Shown here: positions 17,469-25,894 of the stretch, piece after piece
How the letters are laid out: each line of letters begins with the position of its first letter
Numbering within the stretch: position 1 is the first letter of the stretch
NCBI RefSeq assembly: GCF_013618625.1
Contig: NZ_JABRWO010000003.1
Location: forward strand, 248,001 to 312,000
DNA length: 64,000 nucleotides
Direction of reading: 5' to 3'
Source: Bremerella alba
GTDB lineage: Bacteria; Planctomycetota; Planctomycetia; Pirellulales; Pirellulaceae
The notes under the pieces: generated by a model
Seen by the model: the letters and a program-made list of their open reading frames with translations, nothing else
What the model was told of the DNA's origin: nothing
The model's database searches: none
Program-made: the position numbers and the translations under genes

Positions 17469-18758
17469 ATGAATTCTCGGCAAATCAGGTCGAATGCTCT
17501 CTCTCGGCAAAGGTCGATGTTCCAAAAATTGGAACGTAAAGATCTTCTGGCCGGCGATTCTGCTGTCATGGTAGAGTTCGCGGTATTCTCAAACGATTCG
17601 CGCCCCGATGACTTGGTCGCAGATCGCACACACGTATTGCCCGAAGCAATGCACCGGACGCACGAATGGGATCAATTCGTCGTCGAGGTTTGGTTACGTG
17701 GCGATGGGCAAGAAGCGGTTGATATTCAAGATTTAAAGTTAGACCTGGGCTATCGCACCGACCTGACGTCCGCCGTTGGGGTTGAGTTCGGTCGCTCGTT
17801 TGAAGGTCCAGGCTCGTTCGAGTTAGACGACCAAACAGGCCAAGTTCGCGACATTCACGGCACTTCGGCAGGGGTTTCGCTCAGCGACGCAGATCGCGTT
17901 CTCTTCGCTCGCATTCATTTTCAGGCCGTCCCTCAGTGGGGCGACAATGTCCGAATGGACTTCGAGACCGGCAGAGTGGGACCACACTCGCTCGAACTGG
18001 CAACCCAAAATATTACGGCCATGTCTGCCGGGCAGCAGGTCACTGCGGTGCACGATGCGATGCCTGAGATGGGCATCTTTCCTGTGATTTACGATCTCAA
18101 TGAAGATCAAAAGGTGGGATTAGCTGATTTCGCTGAGTTCATCCAGGTTTACGGCGACACTTCAGAATCGGCCACCGACGGAACTAAGTGGTTTGCTGAT
18201 TTCGACAAGTCTTACGCAGTGGGACTTTCTGACTTCAGCATGTTTATTGCCAACTACGGCAAGTCTTATTTCGACGAGAACATCTCGTTCCCGGCCAACT
18301 ACCCCGACGCATGGATCGAGCCAGAGGGGCCTGACGATGGTGATGGTGGCGGGGGTGTTATCGATGATCCGGATGATCCAGGCAACGATGGGGATCCTCC
18401 TCCTCCCCTGCCGGTGTTCCAATTGGCTCAGTTCCAGGGCGGCATTGTCTTGCCGGGGGCGAACGAAGTCTTTCAATTGATGATTGGTGGAATCAATTGG
18501 GACGGAGTCCAGGTCGATCGATTGACCGGAGCCGCTTCTCTGAGCGATGAGGGAGAACTCGAGGATGGCGACGTCGTGCTATCCATCGTTCTCGAAGATG
18601 AAGAGCTCTTTGAAACGGAAATCGAGCTGATTTTCGATGGCGAGTTGATCGATACTCTTGAGGAGCTCAACGAATACTCGCTCGTGATCACCGCCTACGT
18701 TTCCGAGGTCATGAACTCGCTCAAAGGCTTGTTGGGCGAAGCGTTAGACGGTCAGTAG
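17469..18758 (+). CDS. Planctomycete-type surface protein with dockerin-like repeats
   Basis: A 429-residue predicted exported protein. The chosen start, ATG 17469, follows AGAGGCGG and is followed by a short basic region and FQKLERKDLLAGD, the LEPR-xLL-like motif typical of large planctomycetal surface proteins and usually found in place of an ordinary signal peptide. Residues about 35-200 form a beta-rich domain with cohesin-like character (FVVEVWLRGDGQEAVDIQDLKLDLGY). Two dockerin-type I calcium-loop repeats follow: DLNEDQKVGLADFAEF and DFDKSYAVGLSDFSMF. A Gly/Asp/Pro linker (about residues 290-320) leads to a final acidic domain of unknown type. Probably cell surface or matrix; binding partner unknown. 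Confidence 0.8.
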   Translation: MNSRQIRSNALSRQRSMFQKLERKDLLAGDSAVMVEFAVFSNDSRPDDLVADRTHVLPEAMHRTHEWDQFVVEVWLRGDGQEAVDIQDLKLDLGYRTDLTSAVGVEFGRSFEGPGSFELDDQTGQVRDIHGTSAGVSLSDADRVLFARIHFQAVPQWGDNVRMDFETGRVGPHSLELATQNITAMSAGQQVTAVHDAMPEMGIFPVIYDLNEDQKVGLADFAEFIQVYGDTSESATDGTKWFADFDKSYAVGLSDFSMFIANYGKSYFDENISFPANYPDAWIEPEGPDDGDGGGGVIDDPDDPGNDGDPPPPLPVFQLAQFQGGIVLPGANEVFQLMIGGINWDGVQVDRLTGAASLSDEGELEDGDVVLSIVLEDEELFETEIELIFDGELIDTLEELNEYSLVITAYVSEVMNSLKGLLGEALDGQ

Positions 18759-18807
18759 TCTCGCGCTCGCCGGCGGCGGGCGGCTCTCTTGTTATCGGCG
18801 TCCTTCG

Positions 18808-19029
18808 TTAATAGTGCGGAGGACGTTCGTCCGTGGCCGATCTTGGCTGTTCAATTGCCACACTTAACCGCTCGATGCGGTCATCTGCTCGGGTCAGCAG
18901 GGCTTCCAATCGCGTAATTCGTTTCTGTTGGTCCAAAATGACCTCGTTCAGATCCGCAAGGATGCGCTCTTGGTGGACGTGTTTTTCCTCAAGTGTTGTA
19001 ATTCTTTTGACAACGTTTTCTTCTATCAT
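18808..19029 (-). CDS. slyX: SlyX family coiled-coil protein
   Basis: A 73-residue protein with the SlyX pattern: an N-terminal ITTLEEKHVHQERILADLNEVILDQQKRITRLEALL heptad region and the diagnostic RPPHY C-terminus. SlyX is a widespread small coiled-coil protein of unknown biochemical role, encoded in enterics next to slyD, which is not present here. Convergent with the dockerin-repeat gene; nothing co-directional is close enough for an operon. Confidence 0.85.
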   Translation of the reverse strand: MIEENVVKRITTLEEKHVHQERILADLNEVILDQQKRITRLEALLTRADDRIERLSVAIEQPRSATDERPPHY

Positions 19030-19200
19030 CCGGATCGTTCTTTCAAGATGGGGGGAGATTTCCGTCTTTAACTCCCTTTTAGGGACCTTCGAGTCCTGTT
19101 TGTGGGGAGACGCTTCTCCATAACTTCATTCAAATCAATTTTAGCCTGATTTGATAGGTGTCGCGGTGCTACGCAAACCCATAGGGCGGCAATCGTTGCG

Positions 19201-19230
19201 TTGACTTCTAGGTTCTTTTGGACTTAAAAT
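19201..19230 (+). promoter_or_regulatory. Candidate sigma-70-type promoter of tkt
   Basis: TTGACT (19201-19206) and TAAAAT (19225-19230) are separated by 18 bases. This would give a leader of about 135 bases before the tkt start. Confidence 0.45.
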
Positions 19231-19278
19231 GCTTGACTTGTGTGTCCGACTCGCAGCGGGATCTCCAGGGTAAATCTT

Positions 19279-19298
19279 ACTTCTTCGCACGAAGAAGT
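19279..19298. promoter_or_regulatory. Palindrome in the tkt leader
   Basis: ACTTCTTCG and CGAAGAAGT are separated by only two bases, a 9-bp perfect dyad about 50 bases downstream of the candidate -10. It may be an operator for a dimeric regulator; as RNA, the two-base loop would force the stem to open at the tip. Confidence 0.45.
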
Positions 19299-19370
19299 CC
19301 GGTTGTGCTCTGGCGTCTGTAGGGTCTGCGATTTCCGTTTCTATGTTGGCTAGAGAGTCTCGAACGAAAT

Positions 19371-21401
19371 ATGTCTATCTCCACGACCAGTATTGAGCAA
19401 TTGTCGATCAACGCCATCCGTACCTTGTCCATGGATGCCGTTCAGCAAGCCAACAGCGGACACCCAGGCACGCCGATGGCTTTGGCGCCGATCGCCTACA
19501 CGATTTGGAACAAGCACCTGAAATACGATCCGGCTAACCCGCACTGGCACGCTCGCGATCGTTTCGTGCTTTCCTGCGGGCACGCTTCGATGCTGCTTTA
19601 CAGCACGCTGAACGTTGCCGGAGTGAAGAAGGCCGACGGTTCGAGCGAACCTTCGATCACGCTGGAAGACATCAAGAATTTCCGTCAGCTGCATAGCCCA
19701 TGTGCTGGTCACCCGGAAGTTCACGAAGCGGCCGGCATCGAAACCACCACCGGTCCCCTAGGCCAAGGTGTTGCCAACAGTGTCGGGATGGCAATTGCTG
19801 GCAAGTGGCAAGCTGCTCGCTTCGACGACATCTTCGGCTACGACGTCTACGCTCTGTGCAGCGATGGCGACCTCATGGAAGGCATTTCCACGGAAGCCGC
19901 TTCCACTGCCGGTCACTTGAAGCTGTCGAATCTGTGCTGGGTTTACGACGACAACAAAATCACCATCGAAGGGGACACCGACCTGGCGTTCAGCGAAGAC
20001 ATCGCTGGCAAGTTCCGGGCGATGGGTTGGCACGTAATCGATATCGAAGACGCCAACGACGTGGCCGCACTCGACAAGGCTTTCACCGAGTTCAAGCAAA
20101 CGACCGACAAGCCAACCTTGATCGTGGTGCACAGCATCATTGCCTGGGGAGCTCCGACCAAAGCCAACACGCATGGCGCTCACGGTGCTCCGCTGGGCGA
20201 CGACGAAATCGCGGCCACCAAGGCAGCCTACGGTTGGACCTGCGATAAGTTTGAAGTCCCTGCTGAAGTGTACGAACACTTCAATGCCAACTTGGGTGCC
20301 CGGGGCGCGGAAGCGAAAGCCAAGTGGGACGCCGACTTCGAAAAATTCAGCAAAGAGAACGCCGACAAGGCCGCCACGTGGTCGTCGATCATGTCGGGCG
20401 AACTGCCTGCTGGTTGGGACGCCGATATCCCTAGCTTCCCAGCCGATGCCAAAGGCGTGGCTACCCGTGCTTCCAGCGGTAAGGTCTTGAATGCCATCGC
20501 GGCCAAGGTGCCAGGTATGCTCGGGGGTTCGGCCGACTTGGAACCTTCGACCAAGACGGGACTGACCTTTGAAGGTGCTGGCTCTTTTCAGCCTGACACC
20601 TACTGCGGTCGCAACTTCCACTTCGGTATTCGTGAACACGCGATGGCCGCGATCGGCAACGGAATGGCCCTGTGCGGGTTACGACCGTACGTGTCGACCT
20701 TCTTTGTCTTTAGCGACTACCTGCGACCATCGCTCCGCTTGTCGGCGATCATGGGTGCTCCGGTTCTGTACATCTTCACGCACGATTCGATCGGCGTGGG
20801 AGAAGACGGCCCGACGCATCAGCCGGTCGAACACCTTGCAGCCATTCGTGCGATTCCGAATGTCGCCGTGTTCCGTCCTGGCGATTCCAACGAAGTGGGC
20901 GAGTGTTATAAGACGGCAATGCAATTGACCGACCGTCCTTCGGTGCTTGTTCTAACCCGTCAGAACTTGCCGACTTTGGATCGCGAAAAGTACGCTTGCC
21001 CGAGCGGGTCTTCCAAGGGGGCATACATCCTTGCCGATTGCGAAGGCACTCCAGAGGTTCTGTTGATGGGAACCGGTAGTGAACTTTCGTTGGTGGTCGA
21101 TGCCTACGAGAAACTGACCGCCGATGGGGTCAAGGCCCGTGCAATTAGTGTCCCTTGCCTGGAGCTGTTCTATGAGCAAGACGCGGAATACCAAAAGCAG
21201 GTCATGCCTTGCGACGTGCCTGCTCGTGTCGCGGTGGAAGCGGGGATTCGCCAGTGCTGGGACCGCCTGCTAGGCTTGCAGGGCGAATTCGTCGGTATGA
21301 AGAGCTTCGGTGCCAGTGCTCCGGCTGACGAGTTGTTCCCTTACTTTGGAATCACGACCGATAACGTGGTCGAAGCCGCGAAGAAGTCGATTGGCAAATA
21401 A
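19371..21401 (+). CDS. tkt: Transketolase
   Basis: Thiamine-diphosphate enzyme of the pentose phosphate and Calvin-type pathways that moves two-carbon units between sugar phosphates; 676 residues, full length. The N-terminal TPP-binding domain shows ANSGHPGTPMALAPIAYTIW, then GPLGQGVANSVGMAIAGKW and CSDGDLMEGISTEAASTAGHLKL (GDG motif). The central PYR domain has STFFVFSDYLRPSLRLSAIM and THDSIGVGEDGPTHQPVEHLA (catalytic Glu in NFHFGIREHAMAAIGNGMAL), and the C-terminal domain ends with GMKSFGASAPADELFPYFGIT. Monocistronic: its own promoter-like region lies upstream and a strong terminator directly after. Confidence 0.97.
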   Translation: MSISTTSIEQLSINAIRTLSMDAVQQANSGHPGTPMALAPIAYTIWNKHLKYDPANPHWHARDRFVLSCGHASMLLYSTLNVAGVKKADGSSEPSITLEDIKNFRQLHSPCAGHPEVHEAAGIETTTGPLGQGVANSVGMAIAGKWQAARFDDIFGYDVYALCSDGDLMEGISTEAASTAGHLKLSNLCWVYDDNKITIEGDTDLAFSEDIAGKFRAMGWHVIDIEDANDVAALDKAFTEFKQTTDKPTLIVVHSIIAWGAPTKANTHGAHGAPLGDDEIAATKAAYGWTCDKFEVPAEVYEHFNANLGARGAEAKAKWDADFEKFSKENADKAATWSSIMSGELPAGWDADIPSFPADAKGVATRASSGKVLNAIAAKVPGMLGGSADLEPSTKTGLTFEGAGSFQPDTYCGRNFHFGIREHAMAAIGNGMALCGLRPYVSTFFVFSDYLRPSLRLSAIMGAPVLYIFTHDSIGVGEDGPTHQPVEHLAAIRAIPNVAVFRPGDSNEVGECYKTAMQLTDRPSVLVLTRQNLPTLDREKYACPSGSSKGAYILADCEGTPEVLLMGTGSELSLVVDAYEKLTADGVKARAISVPCLELFYEQDAEYQKQVMPCDVPARVAVEAGIRQCWDRLLGLQGEFVGMKSFGASAPADELFPYFGITTDNVVEAAKKSIGK

Positions 21402-21429
21402 TTGCTATCGCTTCCGATCATTCACCCAG

Positions 21430-21460
21430 AAAAACCCCTCTGATTTCGGAGGGGTTTTTT
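21430..21460 (+). terminator. Intrinsic terminator of tkt
   Basis: AAAACCCCTC (21431-21440) pairs with GAGGGGTTTT (21449-21458), loop 8 bases, with a T-rich tail. Confidence 0.87.
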
Positions 21461-21679
21461 CGTGCGCTCTTACAATCCTTACAGCCTGCACAGAACGTAC
21501 GGTCGTCGCTACGGAAGGACTGCACTTTGCCGCAGAGTGCTTCATGTTTTTGACCCGTCGCCCGTACTAACCTATAGAACAGTAGGCCGTTCCGCGCAAC
21601 CGATTGGCAGCAGTGCGGGGGGCCATGAGAAACGCATGAAGTTGTGGACACGTCTCATTTAATGAAAATGAATTAGGAC

Positions 21680-23959
21680 ATGGAAGGCGTAAATTCCCAC
21701 CCTCACGAAATCGCGAACTTGGAAGAGATTGTGAGCAAAGCCTCCTTGCAGCGGGAGCGTGCGCGTGAATTCCTGGAGCGTCACCGCCAGGGAATCAGCG
21801 AAATCGAGAAGAATATCTCGCAGCAGTTGAAGCAGATCTCGCAAGGACTCGTCGAGAAAGAGAGTCATCTCAATAGCCGGACTTCGGACGTTGAGTCATC
21901 CACTTCGCATTTAGAAAACCAGTCGACCGAACTGGCCGCATCCATTGATGCGCTGCAAGCAGAGAAAGAAGCGTTCGAAGCGGAACTGCGCCGATTCGAA
22001 GAGCAAAAGGGAAAACACCAAGAGTGGGACGCAGAACGCAACGAGCTTGTATCGGTACGCGATCGACTTCAGACCGAGCTTCGTGCTGCTAACGAAGCCA
22101 AGTCTTCGCTGCAACAAGATATTCTTAATCAACAGGCCAAGCACAGCGAAGCGCTCCAGAATCTTCAGGCCGCTCAACAAAATGGCCAGGCCGCCCAAGA
22201 GATACAAAGCCAGCTCAATTCCCGCATTGCCGAACTCGAGAATCAGCTCGCTCAAGTATCCGGAGAACGGGACCAGGCACGCACAGAACTCGAAGGCACT
22301 CGGCACGCGACTCAAGGGACCAGCGAACAAGTCACCGAGTTGGAAGCGGAGCTTACCCGCGAGCAGAATCGCGCCGAGCAGCTACAAAGCCAGCTCGATA
22401 CGACCAGCGGTGAAAAATCGCAGCTGGCGCGAGACCTCAGCACGGTGCGATCGCAAAACGCCGACTTGGAAGGTCGTCTGCAAGTCGAGAAGCTGCGGGC
22501 CGACGAGTTGTCCGGCAAGCTGCAATTAGCCGAACAGCAGCGTGATGAAGCCACCACCCAGCTCTCGCAAAGCGGCTCGGAACAGGGGCAGCAAATTGCC
22601 CAACTGCAAACGCAATTACAGACCGCCCAATCGTCGGTCAGTGGGCTAGAAGCTGAGCGGCAAAAACTTGCTGAGCAGGTCAGCCAGCTTGAATCGCTCA
22701 AAGCGGCCTCGGTGGATAAGTCCGAGCTCGAAGCTCAACAGGCCGAATTTAAAAAATCGCTGGATGCCAAAGAACAAGACCTGGCATCGCTCCGAGAGCA
22801 GCTCAAGTCAATCGAGGGCGAACGCGATCAGGCCCGAAGTGAGCTCGAAAATTCACACGAGTCGCACGAAGCACTCGCTCACTTGGAACAACAGCTTGAA
22901 CACCTCAAGCAAGAGCGTGACGAGCTGGCTCAAAAGCTGGAAAAACGACAGGCCGAACATGGCCAGCTGAGCGATTCGCAAGAGCAATTGCGTGTCGAGA
23001 ACAGGTCACTCAAATCGCAGATCGACGACGCCCAGGGCGAGCTGGAAAGTCAGTTGGCTGCCTCGCAGGTTGCTTTGACACAAGCTCGTTCCGATCACGA
23101 GTCAAGCCGCGAACAAGTAAGCAGCTTGCGACGTCAGGTCGAAACGCTTCAAGAAGAGGCTTCGAATCTTCGCCAAGACAATGAGTCGCTTAAAGCCGAA
23201 AGTGGTGGTGCCGACGACGGGGCCGTTGCTCAGCTTCGTCAGGAACGCGAATCGCTGCTGGAACGAATCAGTGATCTCCAGCATCAAATCGAATCGGGCG
23301 AAATGCCGAATGACGAACGCGTGCAATCGCTGGAAAGTCGCCTGCAGCTGACGCTAGATGACTTGAAAGACATCAAGCGAGAAAACGCGAAGCTGGCCAA
23401 AGATCTCGAGAACGCAAAGAAGTCGGGCGGAACGGTTGTCGACGATACGGGCAACGATTGGGAAGCAACCAAGCGGCGTATGCTGGCCCAGTTGGAAGCG
23501 GAGTACAGTGACAGCGACGAGGATGATGCCGCTGAGCGACTTTCCATTCAAGAGGCCATCGACAACGGCAATGCGGCAGTCCAAGCCAAAGAGCGTGAAA
23601 TCGAAGAACTTCGTGAACAGCTCGAGCAACTGGAATCGAGTAGCAAGGATGCCGGAGTTGCCCACGGAGCCAACGCCATCGCTCTGATGCTGGACCAGGA
23701 CGAGCTGATCGCTCAAGAGCGTGAAAACCTGAAAACGCTTCAAGAGCAGTGGAAAGAAAAGCTCCGGAAGTCCGAAGTCGACATCTCGGTCGAGCGAGCA
23801 AAAATTGCCCGCGATCGAGCTGAGCTGGAAGAAAAGATCAACCAGCTTGAGAACGAAAAGGCCAAGATGTCCAAGGCGGGCTCCGCAAAACCGAGCAATG
23901 AAAAAGGGGCTAAAGGAAATTGGCTATCACGATTAGGCCTCAAAGAGGGGGACTCTTAG
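21680..23959 (+). CDS. Large cytoplasmic coiled-coil protein
   Basis: A 759-residue protein made almost entirely of heptad-like sequence rich in Glu, Gln, Leu, Lys and Ser from about residue 15 to 735, with no signal peptide and no membrane segment. Recurrent units such as QLxSQLDxxxxE, ELEAELTREQNRAEQLQ and SLREQLKSIEGERDQARSELE suggest internal duplication. A non-coiled segment around residues 585-610 (GGTVVDDTGNDWEATKRRMLAQLEAEYSD) interrupts it, and the C-terminus is a short basic/Gly tail (KGNWLSRLGLKEGDS). This resembles SMC-arm-like or filament-forming proteins, for example planctomycetal cytoskeletal candidates, but no ATPase head is present and no function can be assigned. Start ATG 21680; single gene after the tkt terminator. 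Confidence 0.78.
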   Translation: MEGVNSHPHEIANLEEIVSKASLQRERAREFLERHRQGISEIEKNISQQLKQISQGLVEKESHLNSRTSDVESSTSHLENQSTELAASIDALQAEKEAFEAELRRFEEQKGKHQEWDAERNELVSVRDRLQTELRAANEAKSSLQQDILNQQAKHSEALQNLQAAQQNGQAAQEIQSQLNSRIAELENQLAQVSGERDQARTELEGTRHATQGTSEQVTELEAELTREQNRAEQLQSQLDTTSGEKSQLARDLSTVRSQNADLEGRLQVEKLRADELSGKLQLAEQQRDEATTQLSQSGSEQGQQIAQLQTQLQTAQSSVSGLEAERQKLAEQVSQLESLKAASVDKSELEAQQAEFKKSLDAKEQDLASLREQLKSIEGERDQARSELENSHESHEALAHLEQQLEHLKQERDELAQKLEKRQAEHGQLSDSQEQLRVENRSLKSQIDDAQGELESQLAASQVALTQARSDHESSREQVSSLRRQVETLQEEASNLRQDNESLKAESGGADDGAVAQLRQERESLLERISDLQHQIESGEMPNDERVQSLESRLQLTLDDLKDIKRENAKLAKDLENAKKSGGTVVDDTGNDWEATKRRMLAQLEAEYSDSDEDDAAERLSIQEAIDNGNAAVQAKEREIEELREQLEQLESSSKDAGVAHGANAIALMLDQDELIAQERENLKTLQEQWKEKLRKSEVDISVERAKIARDRAELEEKINQLENEKAKMSKAGSAKPSNEKGAKGNWLSRLGLKEGDS

Positions 23960-24102
23960 TCGAGTTTCCGGCCAATTGGCCCCCAAGCAGCGGGTAGGGG
24001 TTTCCGAAATGGGCTAGTAAGCACGCCCTGAAATCGTACGATGGTAAGCTTTCCGTTGTTTTCCTAGGGAAGCAACTTCCAAGTCGTTTCACCTCGTGCT
24101 GT

Positions 24103-24483
24103 ATGTCAAAGTTTACGCATCACATTTTTGTCTGCAATAAATGCAAGCCTCCCAAGCATCTTCGGGACGGGAAGCATGATTCGGCCAAGCTACGAGCAGC
24201 TCTCAAGAAAGAGATCAAACGCCTGGGCCTGAAAGCTCAGGTGCGTGCCAACGACTCGGGGTGTCTCGACCAATGCGATGACGGTCAGGTCGTTGTGATC
24301 TATCCCCAGGCCATCTGGTATGGTGGCGTTACCGAGGGAGATGCCGAGCGAATCATCCACGAAACCATCCTCGCGGGAAAGGTTTTGGAAGATTTGCAGA
24401 TTCCCAGCGAAAGACTGGGATGTGGCAAGGTTACCAAGAAAATGGAATCCGAGTCTTCTTCTGCCCCTTCCCCTTCAAGCTAG
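24103..24483 (+). CDS. Thioredoxin-fold [2Fe-2S] ferredoxin
   Basis: A 126-residue protein of the thioredoxin-like ferredoxin family. Four Cys positions suited to a 2Fe-2S cluster are visible: Cys11 and Cys14 (HIFVCNKCKPP) and Cys54 and Cys58 (NDSGCLDQCDDG), followed by the family block VVIYPQAIWYGGVTEGDAERIIHETILAG. The final 25 residues are a Ser-rich tail. Likely a soluble electron carrier or a redox/cofactor chaperone; partner enzyme unknown. It ends 12 bases before trkA and is probably co-transcribed with trkA and trkH, an unusual neighbour for potassium transport. Confidence 0.85.
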   Translation: MSKFTHHIFVCNKCKPPKHLRDGKHDSAKLRAALKKEIKRLGLKAQVRANDSGCLDQCDDGQVVVIYPQAIWYGGVTEGDAERIIHETILAGKVLEDLQIPSERLGCGKVTKKMESESSSAPSPSS

Positions 24484-24495
24484 AGGCGATCATTT

Positions 24496-25839
24496 ATGCG
24501 AATCGTAATTCTGGGTTCGGGAACGGTCGGTACGTGGATTGCGGACTTGCTGTGTCGAAATAACCACAGCGTGACCGTCGTCGAATCGAACGTCGACACG
24601 GTACGTACGATCAACGCGGAACTCGACATCCGCGCCATTCATGGATCGGCTTCGGAATCGGCGATTCTGTTTCAAGCCGGGATCATCGGCTGTGATCTGT
24701 GCCTGGCCGTGACCGGTGATGACGAAGTGAACATCGTCGCTGCCAGCATGGCCAAAGCGATGGGTGCCCGGCGATGCGTTGCTCGTGTTTACGGTCGCGT
24801 GTTTCGTGATCTTAGTACGTTCGACTACCAGCGGCACTTTCGGATTGATCGCTTTCTCAGTCTCGAGCATCTCTCGGCGGTCGAATTTGTTCGCGCGATT
24901 CGCTCGCCAGGCAGCGCCGTGCTCGAGAACTTCGCGCGGGGTGAATTAGAGGTTCAGGAAGTCATTTGCGACGACCCGGCCCCAGCGATTGGCAAGCCGC
25001 TCAAGGAAGTGAAGCTTCCTAAAGGGGTTCGCGTGGGAACCATTCAGCGGCAAGGGAAAACCTGGATCGCCGGTGCAGGCGATTCGATTGAAGTCAGCGA
25101 TCACATCACCTTGATCGGAACGCGTGAAGAAATCGACTCCGTCAAATCCAAGTTCCAGGTCAAAGAGACGCCTGTCCGCTCGGTCGTGATTGCCGGTGGG
25201 GGTGAAACAGGCCTGGCATTGGCTCGCATGTTAGAAGGCCAGCGGTATCATGTCACGCTCATGGAAGAGAACATGGAACGCTGCGAATTCCTGGCCCGCC
25301 TGCTGGAGTTTACAACGGTGGTTCATGCCGATGCCACGCGCCGGGCAATCTTGGAAGAAGAACGCGTCGGCAACATGGACGTCTTTGTGGCGTGTACTGG
25401 TGACGACGAAAACAATATTATGGCTTGTGTCGAAGCACGTGAAATCGGTGCTAAAGAGTGCATGGCCATCGTCCAGCGGCCTGACTATGCCAACGTCGTA
25501 GAGAAGCTGGGAATTAACCTGGCCGTAAGCCCGCGAAATGTGGTCGCTCGGCAAGTGCTTGGTTTGCTGAACAGCGGTCCGATCATTTCCAAGAAGAACT
25601 TGCCTGGCGGCGGAACTGCAATCGTCGAGTTCGAGGTCATGCCGAATGTTGTGGCGACCGAACACGTGATTGCCAACCTTAAACTGCCACCGCAATGTTT
25701 GATCACGGCGATCATGAGTTCCGATTATGTCCGTGTCGCGTCGGCGGACGATCGCCTGACACCTGGCGATACGGTGGTCGTGCTCGTGGAAGAGTCGACT
25801 TTAGATTCGGTGGTCAAATTGTTCGAAGAACAATCGTAG
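24496..25839 (+). CDS. trkA: Trk potassium uptake regulatory subunit TrkA
   Basis: A 447-residue cytoplasmic NAD-binding regulator of the TrkH channel. It shows the normal tandem arrangement: RCK-N (MRIVILGSGTVGTWIADLL, about 1-120), RCK-C (about 145-220), second RCK-N (VVIAGGGETGLALARMLEG, about 230-350) and second RCK-C to the end. Both nucleotide-binding Gly-rich loops are intact, as are acidic residues ending each beta-2 strand (VVESN, LMEEN). Start ATG 24496. trkH lies 55 bases downstream. Confidence 0.95.
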   Translation: MRIVILGSGTVGTWIADLLCRNNHSVTVVESNVDTVRTINAELDIRAIHGSASESAILFQAGIIGCDLCLAVTGDDEVNIVAASMAKAMGARRCVARVYGRVFRDLSTFDYQRHFRIDRFLSLEHLSAVEFVRAIRSPGSAVLENFARGELEVQEVICDDPAPAIGKPLKEVKLPKGVRVGTIQRQGKTWIAGAGDSIEVSDHITLIGTREEIDSVKSKFQVKETPVRSVVIAGGGETGLALARMLEGQRYHVTLMEENMERCEFLARLLEFTTVVHADATRRAILEEERVGNMDVFVACTGDDENNIMACVEAREIGAKECMAIVQRPDYANVVEKLGINLAVSPRNVVARQVLGLLNSGPIISKKNLPGGGTAIVEFEVMPNVVATEHVIANLKLPPQCLITAIMSSDYVRVASADDRLTPGDTVVVLVEESTLDSVVKLFEEQS

Positions 25840-25894
25840 TGAACGGCGTTTCCTTTCAACGAATTAGCCCTGGCAACACCTTACTAGCAGCAAT

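Larger units (their letters stand above)
19030..19370. other. Upstream region of the transketolase gene
   Basis: 341 bases without a gene, holding a promoter-like sequence at 19201-19230 and a near-perfect 20-base palindrome at 19279-19298 (listed separately). Confidence 0.5.

Noticed and set aside
19758-20639. 293-codon minus-strand frame
   Set aside because: Antisense to transketolase; no family resemblance.
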